DNA of 64,000 bases from Planctomycetota bacterium (lineage in GTDB: Bacteria; Planctomycetota; UBA8742; UBA2392), in contig JACKID010000002.1 of NCBI GenBank assembly GCA_020638675.1, positions 186,001 to 250,000 of the forward strand, read 5' to 3'. The notes below the pieces were generated by a model, which did no database searches, was not told where the DNA came from, and saw nothing but the letters and a program-made list of their open reading frames with translations. Shown one piece after another: positions 41,224-54,225 of the stretch. Both the position numbers and the translations under genes were made by a program. The stretch's first letter is position 1, and each line of letters begins with the position of its first letter.

Positions 41224-42130
41224 GACCGGGCTGCACCTGCTGTGGGACGTTGCGGTCCCGCTTCTTCCTTTATTACTGGTCATCGCACCGGGTGTCTGGC
41301 GTAACGCCTGCCCGCTCTCGACCGTTTCGTTGTTACCGAGCCGAACCGGGCTTTCGCGCCGCCGCCCGCTTTCGCGCAGGTGGCAGACGCGGTTGCTGGG
41401 CTCGGGCATCGTGCTGCTGCTGCTGATCCTGCCGCTGCGTCACCTGCTGCTGAACGGGTCGGCGACGGCAACCGCATTGCTGCTTGGCGGCTTCGCGCTT
41501 GCCGCGTTCTCGCTCGGGTTCGTGTTTGATCTCAAGAGCGCCTGGTGCTCGGGCCTCTGCCCGCTCCATCCGCTCGAGCTGTTGTACGGCTCGCGCCCGC
41601 AGGTCACGGTCAAGAACGCCCAGTGCCGCGCGTGCAGCGGCTGCACGGCAATCTGCCGCGACTCGACAGCGGGCGTCGCACCGCTGAACGCAAACTGCTC
41701 GCGCTTGCTGCCCACCCTGCTCGTCGGCGGCTTCCCGGGCTTCGTGCTGGGCTGGTTCCTGGTTGAGCTGCAGCCCGGCTGGTCGCTCGCCCGTGCGCTG
41801 CTGGTTGCCTACGGGTTGCCGCTGCTCGGGCTGACATGCAGCCTTGCGCTGTACCTGCTGGCCGCGCGCGTCTGGCGCACCGGCGCGCCGCGCCTGTTTG
41901 CCTTTGCGGCGATCGCAATCTTCTACTGGTTCAAAGTTCCCGAACTCGCCGGACTTTCTCGCGACGCGTCACAAGCCATCATCGACCTGCGCACCGCCCT
42001 GCCCCACTGGGCCGTCTGGCCGCTCCGCGCGGGCGTTCTGGGGCTGCTTGCGGCGCTCATGATGCGTAACGGCCCTGTCAAAGCGTGGTCATTCCGCCCG
42101 CAACCGGAACGAAGAAGCTTGCACCGGTAG
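41108..42130 (+). CDS. Polytopic membrane protein with Fe-S-type Cys motifs (NapH/CcoG-like)
   Basis: The protein is 340 aa from the ATG at 41108 (GGAGAGG upstream). About eight hydrophobic segments are visible. Cys clusters sit between them: WRNACPLSTV, AWCSGLCPLHPLELLYG and AQCRACSGCTAICRDS (C-x2-C-x2-C-x3-C, a 4Fe-4S ferredoxin-like set) facing one side of the membrane. The layout recalls NapH/CcoG-like membrane electron carriers. It is the first gene of a tight run leading into an RND metal-efflux set, so it may supply electrons for metal reduction there, but that is inference. Confidence 0.75.
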   Translation: MAGATQLQTTTAGRHWTVLQAVAMCAGIGLFAALLAAPETGLHLLWDVAVPLLPLLLVIAPGVWRNACPLSTVSLLPSRTGLSRRRPLSRRWQTRLLGSGIVLLLLILPLRHLLLNGSATATALLLGGFALAAFSLGFVFDLKSAWCSGLCPLHPLELLYGSRPQVTVKNAQCRACSGCTAICRDSTAGVAPLNANCSRLLPTLLVGGFPGFVLGWFLVELQPGWSLARALLVAYGLPLLGLTCSLALYLLAARVWRTGAPRLFAFAAIAIFYWFKVPELAGLSRDASQAIIDLRTALPHWAVWPLRAGVLGLLAALMMRNGPVKAWSFRPQPERRSLHR

Positions 42131-42156
42131 CACCCTCCGGGTTTACTTTTCTGTTC

Positions 42157-42531
42157 ATGAGCAAGGCCCGCGGCACATTCGCATGTCTCCTCGCGCTTGC
42201 AGTGCTGCTGCTGCCGTTGCCAACGTTTCATTACGGGCTGGGCGAATCGCTCCACATTGATGCTGTTTCGCTCCACGGTGACCAGGCCCACACCTGCGAT
42301 TGCGAGCACTCGGATCGCGATGTTCCCGCCAGGGTAAGCAATGAGCACCAGACCAAACAGCCGGTCTGGATCACGGGCACCGCGCCGCTTGCGCTTGTAG
42401 CGCTGCAACCTGTTCGCGGCTTCACACCGCTGCCTGCGCAGCCTGCGCCGGGCTTTGCCCCGATTCACCGCAGCGACATTCGCGGGCCGCCGCGAAGTAC
42501 CCTCGCATTGTTCTGCACGCTTCGCGTCTAA
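42157..42531 (+). CDS. Small exported His/Cys-containing protein
   Basis: The protein is 124 aa from the ATG at 42157 (MSKARGTFACLLALAVLLLP), with a signal-like hydrophobic start. The segment HIDAVSLHGDQAHTCDCEHS is rich in His, Cys and Asp, as expected of a periplasmic metal-binding peptide. The C-terminal half is Pro/Ala/Arg-rich without a clear fold. The position immediately before an outer-membrane efflux gene resembles small periplasmic proteins in metal-resistance operons. No family recognised. Confidence 0.6.
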   Translation: MSKARGTFACLLALAVLLLPLPTFHYGLGESLHIDAVSLHGDQAHTCDCEHSDRDVPARVSNEHQTKQPVWITGTAPLALVALQPVRGFTPLPAQPAPGFAPIHRSDIRGPPRSTLALFCTLRV

Positions 42532-42574
42532 GCCACACCGCTCCTTTCTTCATTGGGTGCGGTCTGGAGACGTG

Positions 42575-43945
42575 ATGTATCTTCGTTGCTGTTTGTTGTG
42601 TTGTGTCGTGCTGCTGGCGGCGTGCCAGTCCTACGAGCCATTGCCGCTCGACCCCGACGCACACCTGAAGTCATGGGCCGAGCGCGACCCGGGCAGTGAA
42701 ACCGTCGTCGCCTACGCCAAGCGGCTCGCTGAGCGGGACTCGCTACCGCGCGGCAAGTACGACCTCGGCGACGGCGCATCACTGCGCGAAGCCGAGGTGA
42801 TCGCGCTGTTCTTCAATCCCGCGCTGCGCACCACGCGCCTGCACGCCGACGCGGCGCTGGCCGGCGCGCGCGAAGCCGGGCACTGGCAAGACCCCGAGCT
42901 GAACGTCGACGCCGCCTGGATCATCGCCAGCATCTCGCAGCCGTGGGCGCTGGGCGCGGGGCTGTCGTTCACCATCCCGTTCTCCGGCACGCCGGGCGTC
43001 GAGCGCGACCTCGCGTTCGCGGGCTATGACGTGACGTACCGCGAAGTCGTCGCCGCGGAGTGGCAGACGCTGATCGAGCTGCGCGTGGAATGGAATCACG
43101 CGGCGGCCGTCAGCGAGCGCATCCGCCTGACGCGCGACTTCATCGGGCGCATCGAGTCGGTGAAGGAAATCGCCGACCGGCTGGCCGACTCCGGCGAGCT
43201 CACAAACATCGACGCGCGCGTCTTCGCGCTGGAGTTGGTGTCGCAACGCGCCGAGTTGATGAGCCTGCAGGCCGAGCTGCGCGGCCACGAGTTCAGACTG
43301 CACGAGCTGATGGGCCTTCGACCCGACGCTCCGCTGAAGCTGAACCTGCAGCTCACACCCGAGGCCGCCATGCCGGCGGGCGCCGAGAAGACGCTGCTGG
43401 CGCGCAACCCGGCGCTGGCCGTCAAGCGCGCAGAGTATGAGGTCGCCGAGCAGCAGTTCCGGCTCGAAATCCACAAGCAGTACCCGGACCTCGCCATCGG
43501 CCCGAGCTACGAGATCGACGAAGGCCAGTCGCGCATCGGCATCGGCTTCGGGCTGCCGATTCCGATCATCAATTTGAACCGCGAAGGCATCGCCCGCTCA
43601 CGCGCCGAGCGCCTGGCCGTGCGCAGCGAGTTCGAGGGCGAGTTGGAAACCCTGCTGCACGCGCTGGCGCAGGCAGGCAACGAGCTGAAATCCGCGCACG
43701 ACCTGCACTCGTACATCGAGCGCGAGCTTGCGCCGCTGGCGGACCAACAGATCGCCGACGCCGAGCGGCTTGCCGAAGTCGGCGAGTTTGACGCGCTCGT
43801 GCAACTCGACGCCTGGACGCGCCGCCACGAGGCGCGCCTGCAGGTGCTGGACGCAACACTGACCGAGGCACTTGCGCTTGAGCAGGTGCTCGCGTTGCTC
43901 GGCCCGACGTACCAGCCGGAGCCGAAGGAGAGTGAAGATGAATAA
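42575..43945 (+). CDS. TolC-like outer membrane efflux lipoprotein (CzcC/CusC-type)
   Basis: The protein is 456 aa from the ATG at 42575 (GGAGACGTG upstream). The lipoprotein signal is Cys-rich (YLRCCLLCCVVLLAACQSY) with the lipidated Cys at about 17. Family blocks include ALRTTRLHADAALAGAREAG, DPELNVDAAW and the internal repeat RNPALAVKRAEYEVAEQQFR followed by YPDLAIGPSY. It forms the outer-membrane channel of a tripartite RND pump. The stop overlaps the adaptor gene by eight bases. Earlier in-frame starts (42455) lie in the preceding gene. Confidence 0.9.
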   Translation: MYLRCCLLCCVVLLAACQSYEPLPLDPDAHLKSWAERDPGSETVVAYAKRLAERDSLPRGKYDLGDGASLREAEVIALFFNPALRTTRLHADAALAGAREAGHWQDPELNVDAAWIIASISQPWALGAGLSFTIPFSGTPGVERDLAFAGYDVTYREVVAAEWQTLIELRVEWNHAAAVSERIRLTRDFIGRIESVKEIADRLADSGELTNIDARVFALELVSQRAELMSLQAELRGHEFRLHELMGLRPDAPLKLNLQLTPEAAMPAGAEKTLLARNPALAVKRAEYEVAEQQFRLEIHKQYPDLAIGPSYEIDEGQSRIGIGFGLPIPIINLNREGIARSRAERLAVRSEFEGELETLLHALAQAGNELKSAHDLHSYIERELAPLADQQIADAERLAEVGEFDALVQLDAWTRRHEARLQVLDATLTEALALEQVLALLGPTYQPEPKESEDE

Positions 43946-45458
43946 GAAATGGACACTGCTGCTGCCGGTGCTGCTGCTTGCCGCGTGCGGCGGAGGCGGC
44001 GGCGAAACTCCGCCTGCGGGCGGCGGCGAGGGCGAGCCGGTCAAGATCACTAACCGCATCGACATCCCGCACGCGGTCGTGCAGAACCTCGGCATCACGT
44101 TCGCCAGGGTCGAGCGCCGCCGCGTCGAGCAGACCCTGCGCGTGCCCGGCAACTTCGAGAGCCCGCCCGAGGCGCGCCGCGAATACCACACCATGCTGCC
44201 CGGACGCGTCGAGGTGCTGGTGAAGCAGTACCAGCTTGTCGAGCCGGGCACCGAGCTGTTCCGCCTGGAGTCGCCCGAGTGGCGACGCATGCAGGAGAGC
44301 CTCGCGGCGACCGACGTGGCGATCAGCACCCTGCAGTCCGACCGCACGGTGCTCGACGCCGAGCGCGCGGCGGCCGTGAAAGCGCTCGAATCCTTCCCGC
44401 CTCGCATCGACGCGCAGCGCGCGCTGATGGACGCCAGCGACGATCACCTGATGCGACTTGGGGAAGCACGCGACAACTGGCTCGAGCGCGTCGCGCAGAT
44501 CGAGGAGCTGCAGAAGCGCGGCGCAGGCAAAGCCGCCGAGCTGGCGGAGGCGCGCGCCGAGTTGCAGAACGCACTCGTCGGCCTAGCCGAAGAGCAGGAG
44601 AAGCGCGCCGAACTGGCAGAGCAACGCGCCAACCTTGATGCCGAGAAGGCAGCGGCCGAGCTTGCGATCCCGGTCATCGACTCCCACATCGCGGCCAAGG
44701 ACGCCCAGATCGTGCATGCCAAAGACGCCATGCAGCGCGCGCTGAAGTCGGCGGCGGGCGCGCTCGGCATGACGGCGCGAGCGCTGGCTGAAGGCGACGC
44801 GTGGCGCACGCTCGAAACGTTCACCATACGCGCCACCGCGGTCGGCACCGTGGACCACGTGCACGCCAGCACCGGCGCCTGGGTCGAGGCCAACACCGAG
44901 ATCATCGCGACCATCGACCTCACCAACCTGCGCTTCCGCGGACGCGCCCTGCAGAGCGACCTCGGGCTGCTGAAGGAAGGGCTTCCCGCGCGCGTTGTGC
45001 CGCCGCAGGGCGGCAGTCTCGAAGACGCCACGCCGGCCGAGGGCACGCTGTACATCCCGGTGGAGGCCGACCCGGGCGAGCGCATGATCGACCTGCTCGC
45101 CGTGCTTCAGGAAGTACCGGGCTGGGCGCGCCCCGGCGTCAGCGGCGAGCTGGAAGTCGTGTGGGACTCGACGTCCGAGCCGCAGCTGGCAATCCCCAAC
45201 CGCGCCATCGTGCGCGACGGGCTCGACCATGTGTTCTTCGTGCGCGACTTCAAGGACGACAACAAGGTCATCCGCACGGTCTCGCCGCTCGGCATCAGCG
45301 ACGGGCGCTGGACGGTCGTCGACACCGGCGTGATGGAAGGCAGCGAAGTGGTGATCGAAGGCGTGTACGAGCTGAAGCTTACGGGCGGCGGCAAGCCGCT
45401 TGGCAAAGGCCACTTCCACGCGGACGGCACCTGGCACGCGGGCGCGGATCACGACTAG
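43938..45458 (+). CDS. RND efflux periplasmic adaptor (HlyD/CusB-type)
   Basis: The protein is 506 aa. The lipoprotein signal ends LLLAACGGGGGE. It has a beta-barrel/lipoyl half (LRVPGNFESPPEARREYHTM, VKQYQLVEPGTELFRLESPE), a very long alpha-helical hairpin (about 120-270, coiled coil), the second lipoyl half (TIRATAVGTVDHVHASTGAW) and a barrel. The C-terminus ends in a His-rich tail (KGHFHADGTWHAGADHD) typical of metal-pump adaptors. It joins the RND pump to the outer-membrane channel. The overlap with the gene upstream and the eight-base gap to the pump gene show one operon. Confidence 0.92.
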   Translation: MNKKWTLLLPVLLLAACGGGGGETPPAGGGEGEPVKITNRIDIPHAVVQNLGITFARVERRRVEQTLRVPGNFESPPEARREYHTMLPGRVEVLVKQYQLVEPGTELFRLESPEWRRMQESLAATDVAISTLQSDRTVLDAERAAAVKALESFPPRIDAQRALMDASDDHLMRLGEARDNWLERVAQIEELQKRGAGKAAELAEARAELQNALVGLAEEQEKRAELAEQRANLDAEKAAAELAIPVIDSHIAAKDAQIVHAKDAMQRALKSAAGALGMTARALAEGDAWRTLETFTIRATAVGTVDHVHASTGAWVEANTEIIATIDLTNLRFRGRALQSDLGLLKEGLPARVVPPQGGSLEDATPAEGTLYIPVEADPGERMIDLLAVLQEVPGWARPGVSGELEVVWDSTSEPQLAIPNRAIVRDGLDHVFFVRDFKDDNKVIRTVSPLGISDGRWTVVDTGVMEGSEVVIEGVYELKLTGGGKPLGKGHFHADGTWHAGADHD

Positions 45459-45466
45459 GGGAAAGC

Positions 45467-48400
45467 ATGTTCCAGGCAATGACAGCATTCGCACTGCGGC
45501 GCACCTCACTGGTGCTGCTGTTCGCGGGTTTGCTGATCGTCGCGGCGGGCGTGTACATCCCGCGCATCCCGGTCGACGTGTTCCCTGAGCTGAACGCGCC
45601 GACCGTGACGATCATGACCGAGTGCGGCGGGCTCAGCGCCGACGAGGTCGAGCAGTACGTGACCTTCCCGCTGGAGAGCAGCGTCAACGGGCTGCCCGGC
45701 GTACGCCGCGTGCGCAGCAGCAGCGCCATGAGCCTCAGCATCGTGTGGGTGGAGTTCGAGTTCGGCGAGGACATCTACCGCGCCCGCCAGCTCGTCAGCG
45801 AACGGCTTGATCAGGCGCGCGAGCAGCTGCCGGAAGATGTCCACGCCGAGATCGCCCCCATCGCGGGCATCATGGGCGAGATGATGCTGCTGTCGGTCAG
45901 CAGCCCGGATGGCCAGGTCAGCCCGCTCGAGCTGCGCGGCTGGGCCGAGTTCGAGCTGCGCAATCGCCTGCTCACCGTCGGCGGCATCGCCGAGATCGTG
46001 GTGATCGGCGGCCAGCTTCCCGAGTACCAGATCAACGTCGACCAGGAACGCCTCGCGCTCTACGACCTCACCATCCAGGACGTCGTCGAGGCCGCCGAGA
46101 AGGCCCACGCCATAAGCTCGGCGGGCTACCTGCCCAACATCGAGGGCAAGGAGATGCCGCTGCGCCAGAACGCGCGCGTCGAGTCGGCCGAGGATATCCG
46201 CGGCACGGTCATCAAGTACCACGAGGGCGTGCCGGTCACGATCGGCGACGTCACCAAGCCCGGCGGCGTGGACCTCGGCGCAGCGCCCGCCCGCGGCACC
46301 GGCGCCGACGCGGGCAACCCGGCCGTGATCATCACCGTAGAGAAGGCACCGAACACCAACACGCTCGAGCTGACCAAGCAGATGGACGTGGTGCTCGACG
46401 GGCTCTACGACCGCGACGAGAACGGCAACCTGCTCGAGACCGTCACGATCCACCTGCCTGACGGACGCACCGGCAAGGTGCACCTGAACCGCCACGTCAT
46501 GCGCCAGAGCGACTTCATCGGGCTGGCGGTGAGCAACGTGCTGACGGTACTGCGCGACGCGGCGATCCTCGTCGCGATCCTGCTGGTGCTGTTCCTGATG
46601 AACGTGCGCACCACCATCATCACGCTGACCGCGCTGCCGCTCAGCCTCGCCGTTGCAGTGCTCGCGCTCTGGATGCTCGGGCTGAACGTCAACGTGATGA
46701 CGCTGGGCGGGCTCGCGGTCGCGATCGGCGAGCTGGTGGACGACGCGATCATTTACGTCGAGAACGTCTTCCGAAGACTCCGCGAAAACCGCGCCTTGCC
46801 GCCCGAGCTGCAACGCGGGCACACGGCCGTCGTAGGCTCAGCCAGCAACGAGATCCGCAGCAGCGTCGTGTTCGCCACGGTCATCATCGTGATGGTGTTC
46901 GTGCCGCTGCTGTTCTTGCAGGGCCTGGAAGGCCGCTTCTTCAGGCCGCTGGGGCTGGCCTACATCATCTCGATCTTCGCTTCGCTGCTGGTGGCGGTGA
47001 TGGTCACGCCCGCGATGTGCAAGCTGCTGCTGCGCAAGGCCAAAACCGAAGGCCACGAGAAGGAGTCGGTACTGGTGCGCGCGCTCAAGCGCGGCTACAC
47101 GCCTACGCTGAAGGCCGCGATCAAGCTGCGCGTGGTCGTGATGGTACTGGCGCTGGCGGGGACGGTCGGCAGCATCGCGTTCGCGGGCACATACGGCACG
47201 CGCTTCCTGCCAGAGTTCAACGAGGGCACGTTCACGGTATTCCTGAACGCGCCGCCGGGTACGTCGCTGTACGAGAGTGACCGCCTCGCCGTCGGCGTCG
47301 AGAAGCGCCTCGCCGAAATCGAAGGCGTGAAGCATGTGGTGCGCCGCACCGGGCGCGCCGAGCGCGACCAGCACGCCCACGGCGTCAGCGTCAGCGAAAT
47401 CGAAGTCAGTGTCGCGCCCGGCTACACAAAGGAAGAAGTACGCGGACACATCGACGAAGTGCTGTCGAAGATTCCCGGCATCACCTCGATGGTCGGGCAG
47501 CCGATCGAGCACCGCCTGTCGCACCTGCTGTCCGGCACGCCGGCGGCGATTGCGATCAACGTCTACGGCGACGACCTCGACACGCTCCGCAAGATCGCCA
47601 AAGAGATCGAAGGCCAGCTCACCGGGCTGCCGGGTGCGCGCGACATCGCCGCCAACCGCGAAGTGATGATCGAAACCATCCCGATTCACTACCGCCGCGC
47701 CGACCTGGCCCGCTACGGCTTCTCGCCCGGCGACGCGGCGACGCAGGTCGAAGCCGCGTTCAACGGCGTAAAAGTCGCGGACGTAAACCAGGGCGTGCGC
47801 CGCTACGAGATGGTCGTGCGCCTCGACCCGGAGCAGCGCACCAACATCGAGCAGGTGAAACAGCTCATCCTCGTCGCCCCCACCGGCGCGCACGTGCGCC
47901 TGCGCGAAGTCGCCGACATCGGCGTCGAGCAGGCCAGCGACCTGATCGCCCGCGAGAACGGGCAGCGCAAGGCCGTGATCTCGCTCAACGTCGCCGAGGG
48001 CTACAACCTCGGCCACCTCGTCGAGCAGGTGCAGGAACGCGTCGACCCGATCGTGCGCAAGTACGGCTACACGGTGCACTACGGCGGGCAATTCGAGGCG
48101 CAGCAGTCGGCGAGCCGCACCATCTACATTATGGGCGCGGGCGTCGTGATCGCGATCCTGATCCTGCTCTATATCGCGCTGGGCACATTGCGCGCGGCAC
48201 TGCTGGTCATGCTGAACCTGCCGCTGGCGCTGATCGGCGGCATCGTGGCGATCTTCCTCAGCGAATCGCCGAACCCGTGGACCAACCTGATGGCCTTGTT
48301 TACGGGCGGGCATTACGTCGCGCCGGTGATCAGCATCGCGAGCATGGTCGGCTTCATCACACTGTTCGGCATCGCGGTGCGCAACGGCATCCTGCTGGTG

Positions 48401-48709
48401 GCGCACTACAAGCACCTGCAGCTCGAAGGCATGCCGCGCAAGGAGGCGATCATCAAGGGCTCAAGCGAGCGGCTGGTGCCGATCCTGATGACCGCGCTCG
48501 CGGCCGTGCTGGGGCTCGTACCGCTGGCGATGGCAAGCGGAGAGCCTGGCAGCGAGCTGCTCGCGCCGCTGGCGGTCGTGGTGCTGGGCGGTCTTGTCAC
48601 GTCAACATTCCTGAACCTCGTAGTTGTACCCGCGGGCTACGCGCTGATCGGCCCGCGTGAAGTGAACCTGAAACCCACGGAAGACACGCCTATCAAGGAG
48701 GGCACATGA
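45467..48709 (+). CDS. RND efflux pump, probable heavy-metal type (CusA/CzcA-like)
   Basis: The protein is 1080 aa from the ATG at 45467 (AGGGGAAAGC upstream). This inner-membrane proton-driven pump has twelve TM helices in two bundles. FALRRTSLVLLFAGLLIVAA opens the first TM. PVDVFPELNAPTVTIMTECG and GIAEIVVIGGQLPEYQINVD are typical of CzcA/CusA pumps. IGELVDDAIIYVENVFRRLR is the TM4 proton-relay block, and ITLFGIAVRNGILLVAHYKH the second. An extra segment with DAGNPAVIITVEKAPNTNTL fits the heavy-metal group. The substrate (Cu, Zn, Co or other) is not decided by sequence. The stop overlaps the next start. Confidence 0.93.
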   Translation: MFQAMTAFALRRTSLVLLFAGLLIVAAGVYIPRIPVDVFPELNAPTVTIMTECGGLSADEVEQYVTFPLESSVNGLPGVRRVRSSSAMSLSIVWVEFEFGEDIYRARQLVSERLDQAREQLPEDVHAEIAPIAGIMGEMMLLSVSSPDGQVSPLELRGWAEFELRNRLLTVGGIAEIVVIGGQLPEYQINVDQERLALYDLTIQDVVEAAEKAHAISSAGYLPNIEGKEMPLRQNARVESAEDIRGTVIKYHEGVPVTIGDVTKPGGVDLGAAPARGTGADAGNPAVIITVEKAPNTNTLELTKQMDVVLDGLYDRDENGNLLETVTIHLPDGRTGKVHLNRHVMRQSDFIGLAVSNVLTVLRDAAILVAILLVLFLMNVRTTIITLTALPLSLAVAVLALWMLGLNVNVMTLGGLAVAIGELVDDAIIYVENVFRRLRENRALPPELQRGHTAVVGSASNEIRSSVVFATVIIVMVFVPLLFLQGLEGRFFRPLGLAYIISIFASLLVAVMVTPAMCKLLLRKAKTEGHEKESVLVRALKRGYTPTLKAAIKLRVVVMVLALAGTVGSIAFAGTYGTRFLPEFNEGTFTVFLNAPPGTSLYESDRLAVGVEKRLAEIEGVKHVVRRTGRAERDQHAHGVSVSEIEVSVAPGYTKEEVRGHIDEVLSKIPGITSMVGQPIEHRLSHLLSGTPAAIAINVYGDDLDTLRKIAKEIEGQLTGLPGARDIAANREVMIETIPIHYRRADLARYGFSPGDAATQVEAAFNGVKVADVNQGVRRYEMVVRLDPEQRTNIEQVKQLILVAPTGAHVRLREVADIGVEQASDLIARENGQRKAVISLNVAEGYNLGHLVEQVQERVDPIVRKYGYTVHYGGQFEAQQSASRTIYIMGAGVVIAILILLYIALGTLRAALLVMLNLPLALIGGIVAIFLSESPNPWTNLMALFTGGHYVAPVISIASMVGFITLFGIAVRNGILLVAHYKHLQLEGMPRKEAIIKGSSERLVPILMTALAAVLGLVPLAMASGEPGSELLAPLAVVVLGGLVTSTFLNLVVVPAGYALIGPREVNLKPTEDTPIKEGT

Positions 48710-49197
48710 ATCGACTGATGGTACTGGTGATGTTCGCGGCGGCGTTCGCGTTCGCCGCATGCGGCGGTGGTGCAAACAACGCGGGCGGCGGCAATGCAGG
48801 CAACGCTGGCGGCAACGAAGCCGGCCATTCGCATGAAGACGGCGGCCACCACCACGAAGGTGAGCAGCACGACCTTGGCCACCGCACCAAGGACGACTGG
48901 CACTACGGCGCGACGCAGATCGGCGACCCGGAAGCGGGCGGCGAGCTGGTGTTCGAAGTCCACCTGCAGAAGGGCGGCAAGGACGTGTCGGACGCGACGG
49001 TCGCGGTCTGGATCGGCGACAAGGACGGCAAGGAACTCGCACCGCGAGGCACAGGAAGCTGGTCGGCCGACGAAGGCGTCTACGACTGCCACACGCAGCT
49101 TCCCAAGGAGTTGAAGGAAGGCATGAAGTTCTGGGTCGCCGTAAAGCAGGGCGGCAGCGAGGTCATCAAGGACAGCTTCGACGTCGTCATGGAGTAG
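48706..49197 (+). CDS. His-rich lipoprotein, last gene of the metal-efflux operon
   Basis: The protein is 163 aa. The lipoprotein signal ends FAFAACGGGANN, followed by a Gly/Asn linker and then HSHEDGGHHHEGEQHDLGHR, an obvious metal-binding stretch. The C-terminal about 100 residues look like a beta-sandwich domain (GGELVFEVHLQKGGKDVSDA, KFWVAVKQGGSEV). It probably buffers or delivers metal in the periplasm to the RND system. The start overlaps the pump stop (ATGA). Confidence 0.8.
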   Translation: MNRLMVLVMFAAAFAFAACGGGANNAGGGNAGNAGGNEAGHSHEDGGHHHEGEQHDLGHRTKDDWHYGATQIGDPEAGGELVFEVHLQKGGKDVSDATVAVWIGDKDGKELAPRGTGSWSADEGVYDCHTQLPKELKEGMKFWVAVKQGGSEVIKDSFDVVME

Positions 49198-49214
49198 CAG
49201 CAGCCACCAACACA

Positions 49215-49250
49215 AACTCGCCCGGCGCTTGCCGGGCGAGTTCTTTGTTT
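49215..49250. terminator. Intrinsic terminator between the metal operon and secA
   Basis: A perfect 12-bp stem AACTCGCCCGGC (49215-49226) pairs with 49231-49242 around a GCTT loop, followed by CTTTGTTT. It lies between convergent genes and could work in both directions. Confidence 0.9.
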
Positions 49251-49253
49251 GGG

Positions 49254-52559
<3,306 letters not shown>

Positions 52560-52731
52560 CGTGAGGCTCGTGTCTCGAACTCGGTAACCTGGCTGCGTGC
52601 CCAAGCGGCAGTGCTATCGTCACAGGTGGCAAGCCGTTATACTCACGGGCAAGCGCCAGTGGGTCAAGCGTCCGGATTATTCAGGTAACGCTTTGGCCGG
52701 TTGCATTGTTTCTGAAACCGGAGCGCCGTCC

Positions 52732-54225
52732 ATGAAACTCAGGCTGTCCATCCTGATTCTCGCGCTGGCCACGCTGCCCCTGATCAGCGCGCCTTCGGGC
52801 GCACAGGACGCCACGGAGCGGCGGGTCGAGATCCGCCTGGTGGCCCTGAGCCGAGGCTACCTGCGGCCCATGAGCGAAACCGCCGGGCGCATCGCGGGCG
52901 TCGAGGGCATCAAGAACGTCGAAATGCTGGGCTTTTCCGGCGACATGGCCCGCTATCGCCTGACCACGGCGCTGACCGACCAGGCCCTCGCGGACGCCCT
53001 TGAGTTGAAGCTGGTTGGAAGCAGCGACGGGATGGTCACCATGGCCGCCGAGCTGAGCTCAAGGGCCAAGCACGCCGAGGCCCGGGGCATCCTGACCCAG
53101 ATTGCGACCGCAATCATGGCCGAGCCCAAGCCGACCTGGCGCGGCAACAGCGAGCCCCTGTTCAACGAAAAGGACGCGCTCCCCCAGCGGCTGGAACGCC
53201 TGGGGCTGAGCATGGACCTGCTGAAAGGCACCACCTACGACCCCAAGCAGTTCCACATTGAGGAGCTGTGGCAGGGCTCCGGCGGCACCTACAAGATCTG
53301 GGCCGGCGACGAGTGGGAGGGCATCTACGTTCCCAGCAGCGACTGGTACCTCGACACGAACGACGAGGACAACCCGACCAAGGCGCCCAAGCCGGATTCC
53401 AATTTCGTCGGCATCCGCGTCTACCGCAGCCCCTACTCCAACAGCATGTCGTGGGTCGACATGGAAGGCCTGCTGTTGACCGGCTTTGACGGCCAGCGCG
53501 ACGACACCAACGCCGAGGGAGAACTCTACGTCAAGCTGGGCGCAGACTGGATCACGCTGCTGTTGAAGGCCGTCGCGGCAAAGCGCATCAAGGAGCCGAA
53601 GCTGAAAACGGACCGGCTGCCCCGAGGGCGCGGCTGGGAAATTCTGCAGGCGTTCAACTATGACGACAGCCTGAACCTCGAAGTGCGCCACTACAGCATG
53701 GAAGACTTCGACCTGAGCTGGCGCGACGACGACGGGCGCATGATCGCGACGCTGAAGGCCCACCACCCGGCGCACCCGTTCTACCTCGAGGCTGAGCTGG
53801 ACACGACGGCCGTGGTGGACGCCTACAAGAAGCTGGCCGACGACAAGGACCCCGAGGCGAACAACGTCGAAAACCCGCAGCTTGGCGAGGCCCTGAAATG
53901 GATCGTCGGGGCCGAGCAGAGCTACGAAGTGTTTGAGAAACGCCGCGCCGAAGCCGCCGCGAACATCGAAAAGGTGTGCGAGGGCATCCGCAAGCTCGCG
54001 CCGGACTTCGACCTCGACAAACTGTTGGGCAAGCTCGACGACGCCGGGGTGCAGGCCGCGCTTGGCGCGAATCTTGAGCCGGGCGACTACACCCTCGGCG
54101 ACTACAGCATCCACCGCCAGTTGCTGGGCGACCTCGAGATCAGCGTCGGCAGCGTGCGCTCGGGCGGTCGCCAGTGGGTGCTGATCAACGCAAGAACGGG
54201 CAAGATTATCCGGAGCAGCGAATGA
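52732..54225 (+). CDS. Secreted hypothetical protein
   Basis: The protein is 497 aa from the ATG at 52732 (MKLRLSILILALATLPLISA), a clear signal peptide. The mature part is mixed alpha/beta, with DEWEGIYVPSSDWYLDTNDE and GGTYKIWAGD among its more ordered stretches and a helical C-terminal region (KRRAEAAANIEKVCEGIRKL). There is no enzyme motif I can name. Upstream in-frame start at 52597 is ignored. The stop overlaps the next gene start (ATGA), so it is cotranscribed with the small lipoprotein that follows. Confidence 0.7.
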   Translation: MKLRLSILILALATLPLISAPSGAQDATERRVEIRLVALSRGYLRPMSETAGRIAGVEGIKNVEMLGFSGDMARYRLTTALTDQALADALELKLVGSSDGMVTMAAELSSRAKHAEARGILTQIATAIMAEPKPTWRGNSEPLFNEKDALPQRLERLGLSMDLLKGTTYDPKQFHIEELWQGSGGTYKIWAGDEWEGIYVPSSDWYLDTNDEDNPTKAPKPDSNFVGIRVYRSPYSNSMSWVDMEGLLLTGFDGQRDDTNAEGELYVKLGADWITLLLKAVAAKRIKEPKLKTDRLPRGRGWEILQAFNYDDSLNLEVRHYSMEDFDLSWRDDDGRMIATLKAHHPAHPFYLEAELDTTAVVDAYKKLADDKDPEANNVENPQLGEALKWIVGAEQSYEVFEKRRAEAAANIEKVCEGIRKLAPDFDLDKLLGKLDDAGVQAALGANLEPGDYTLGDYSIHRQLLGDLEISVGSVRSGGRQWVLINARTGKIIRSSE

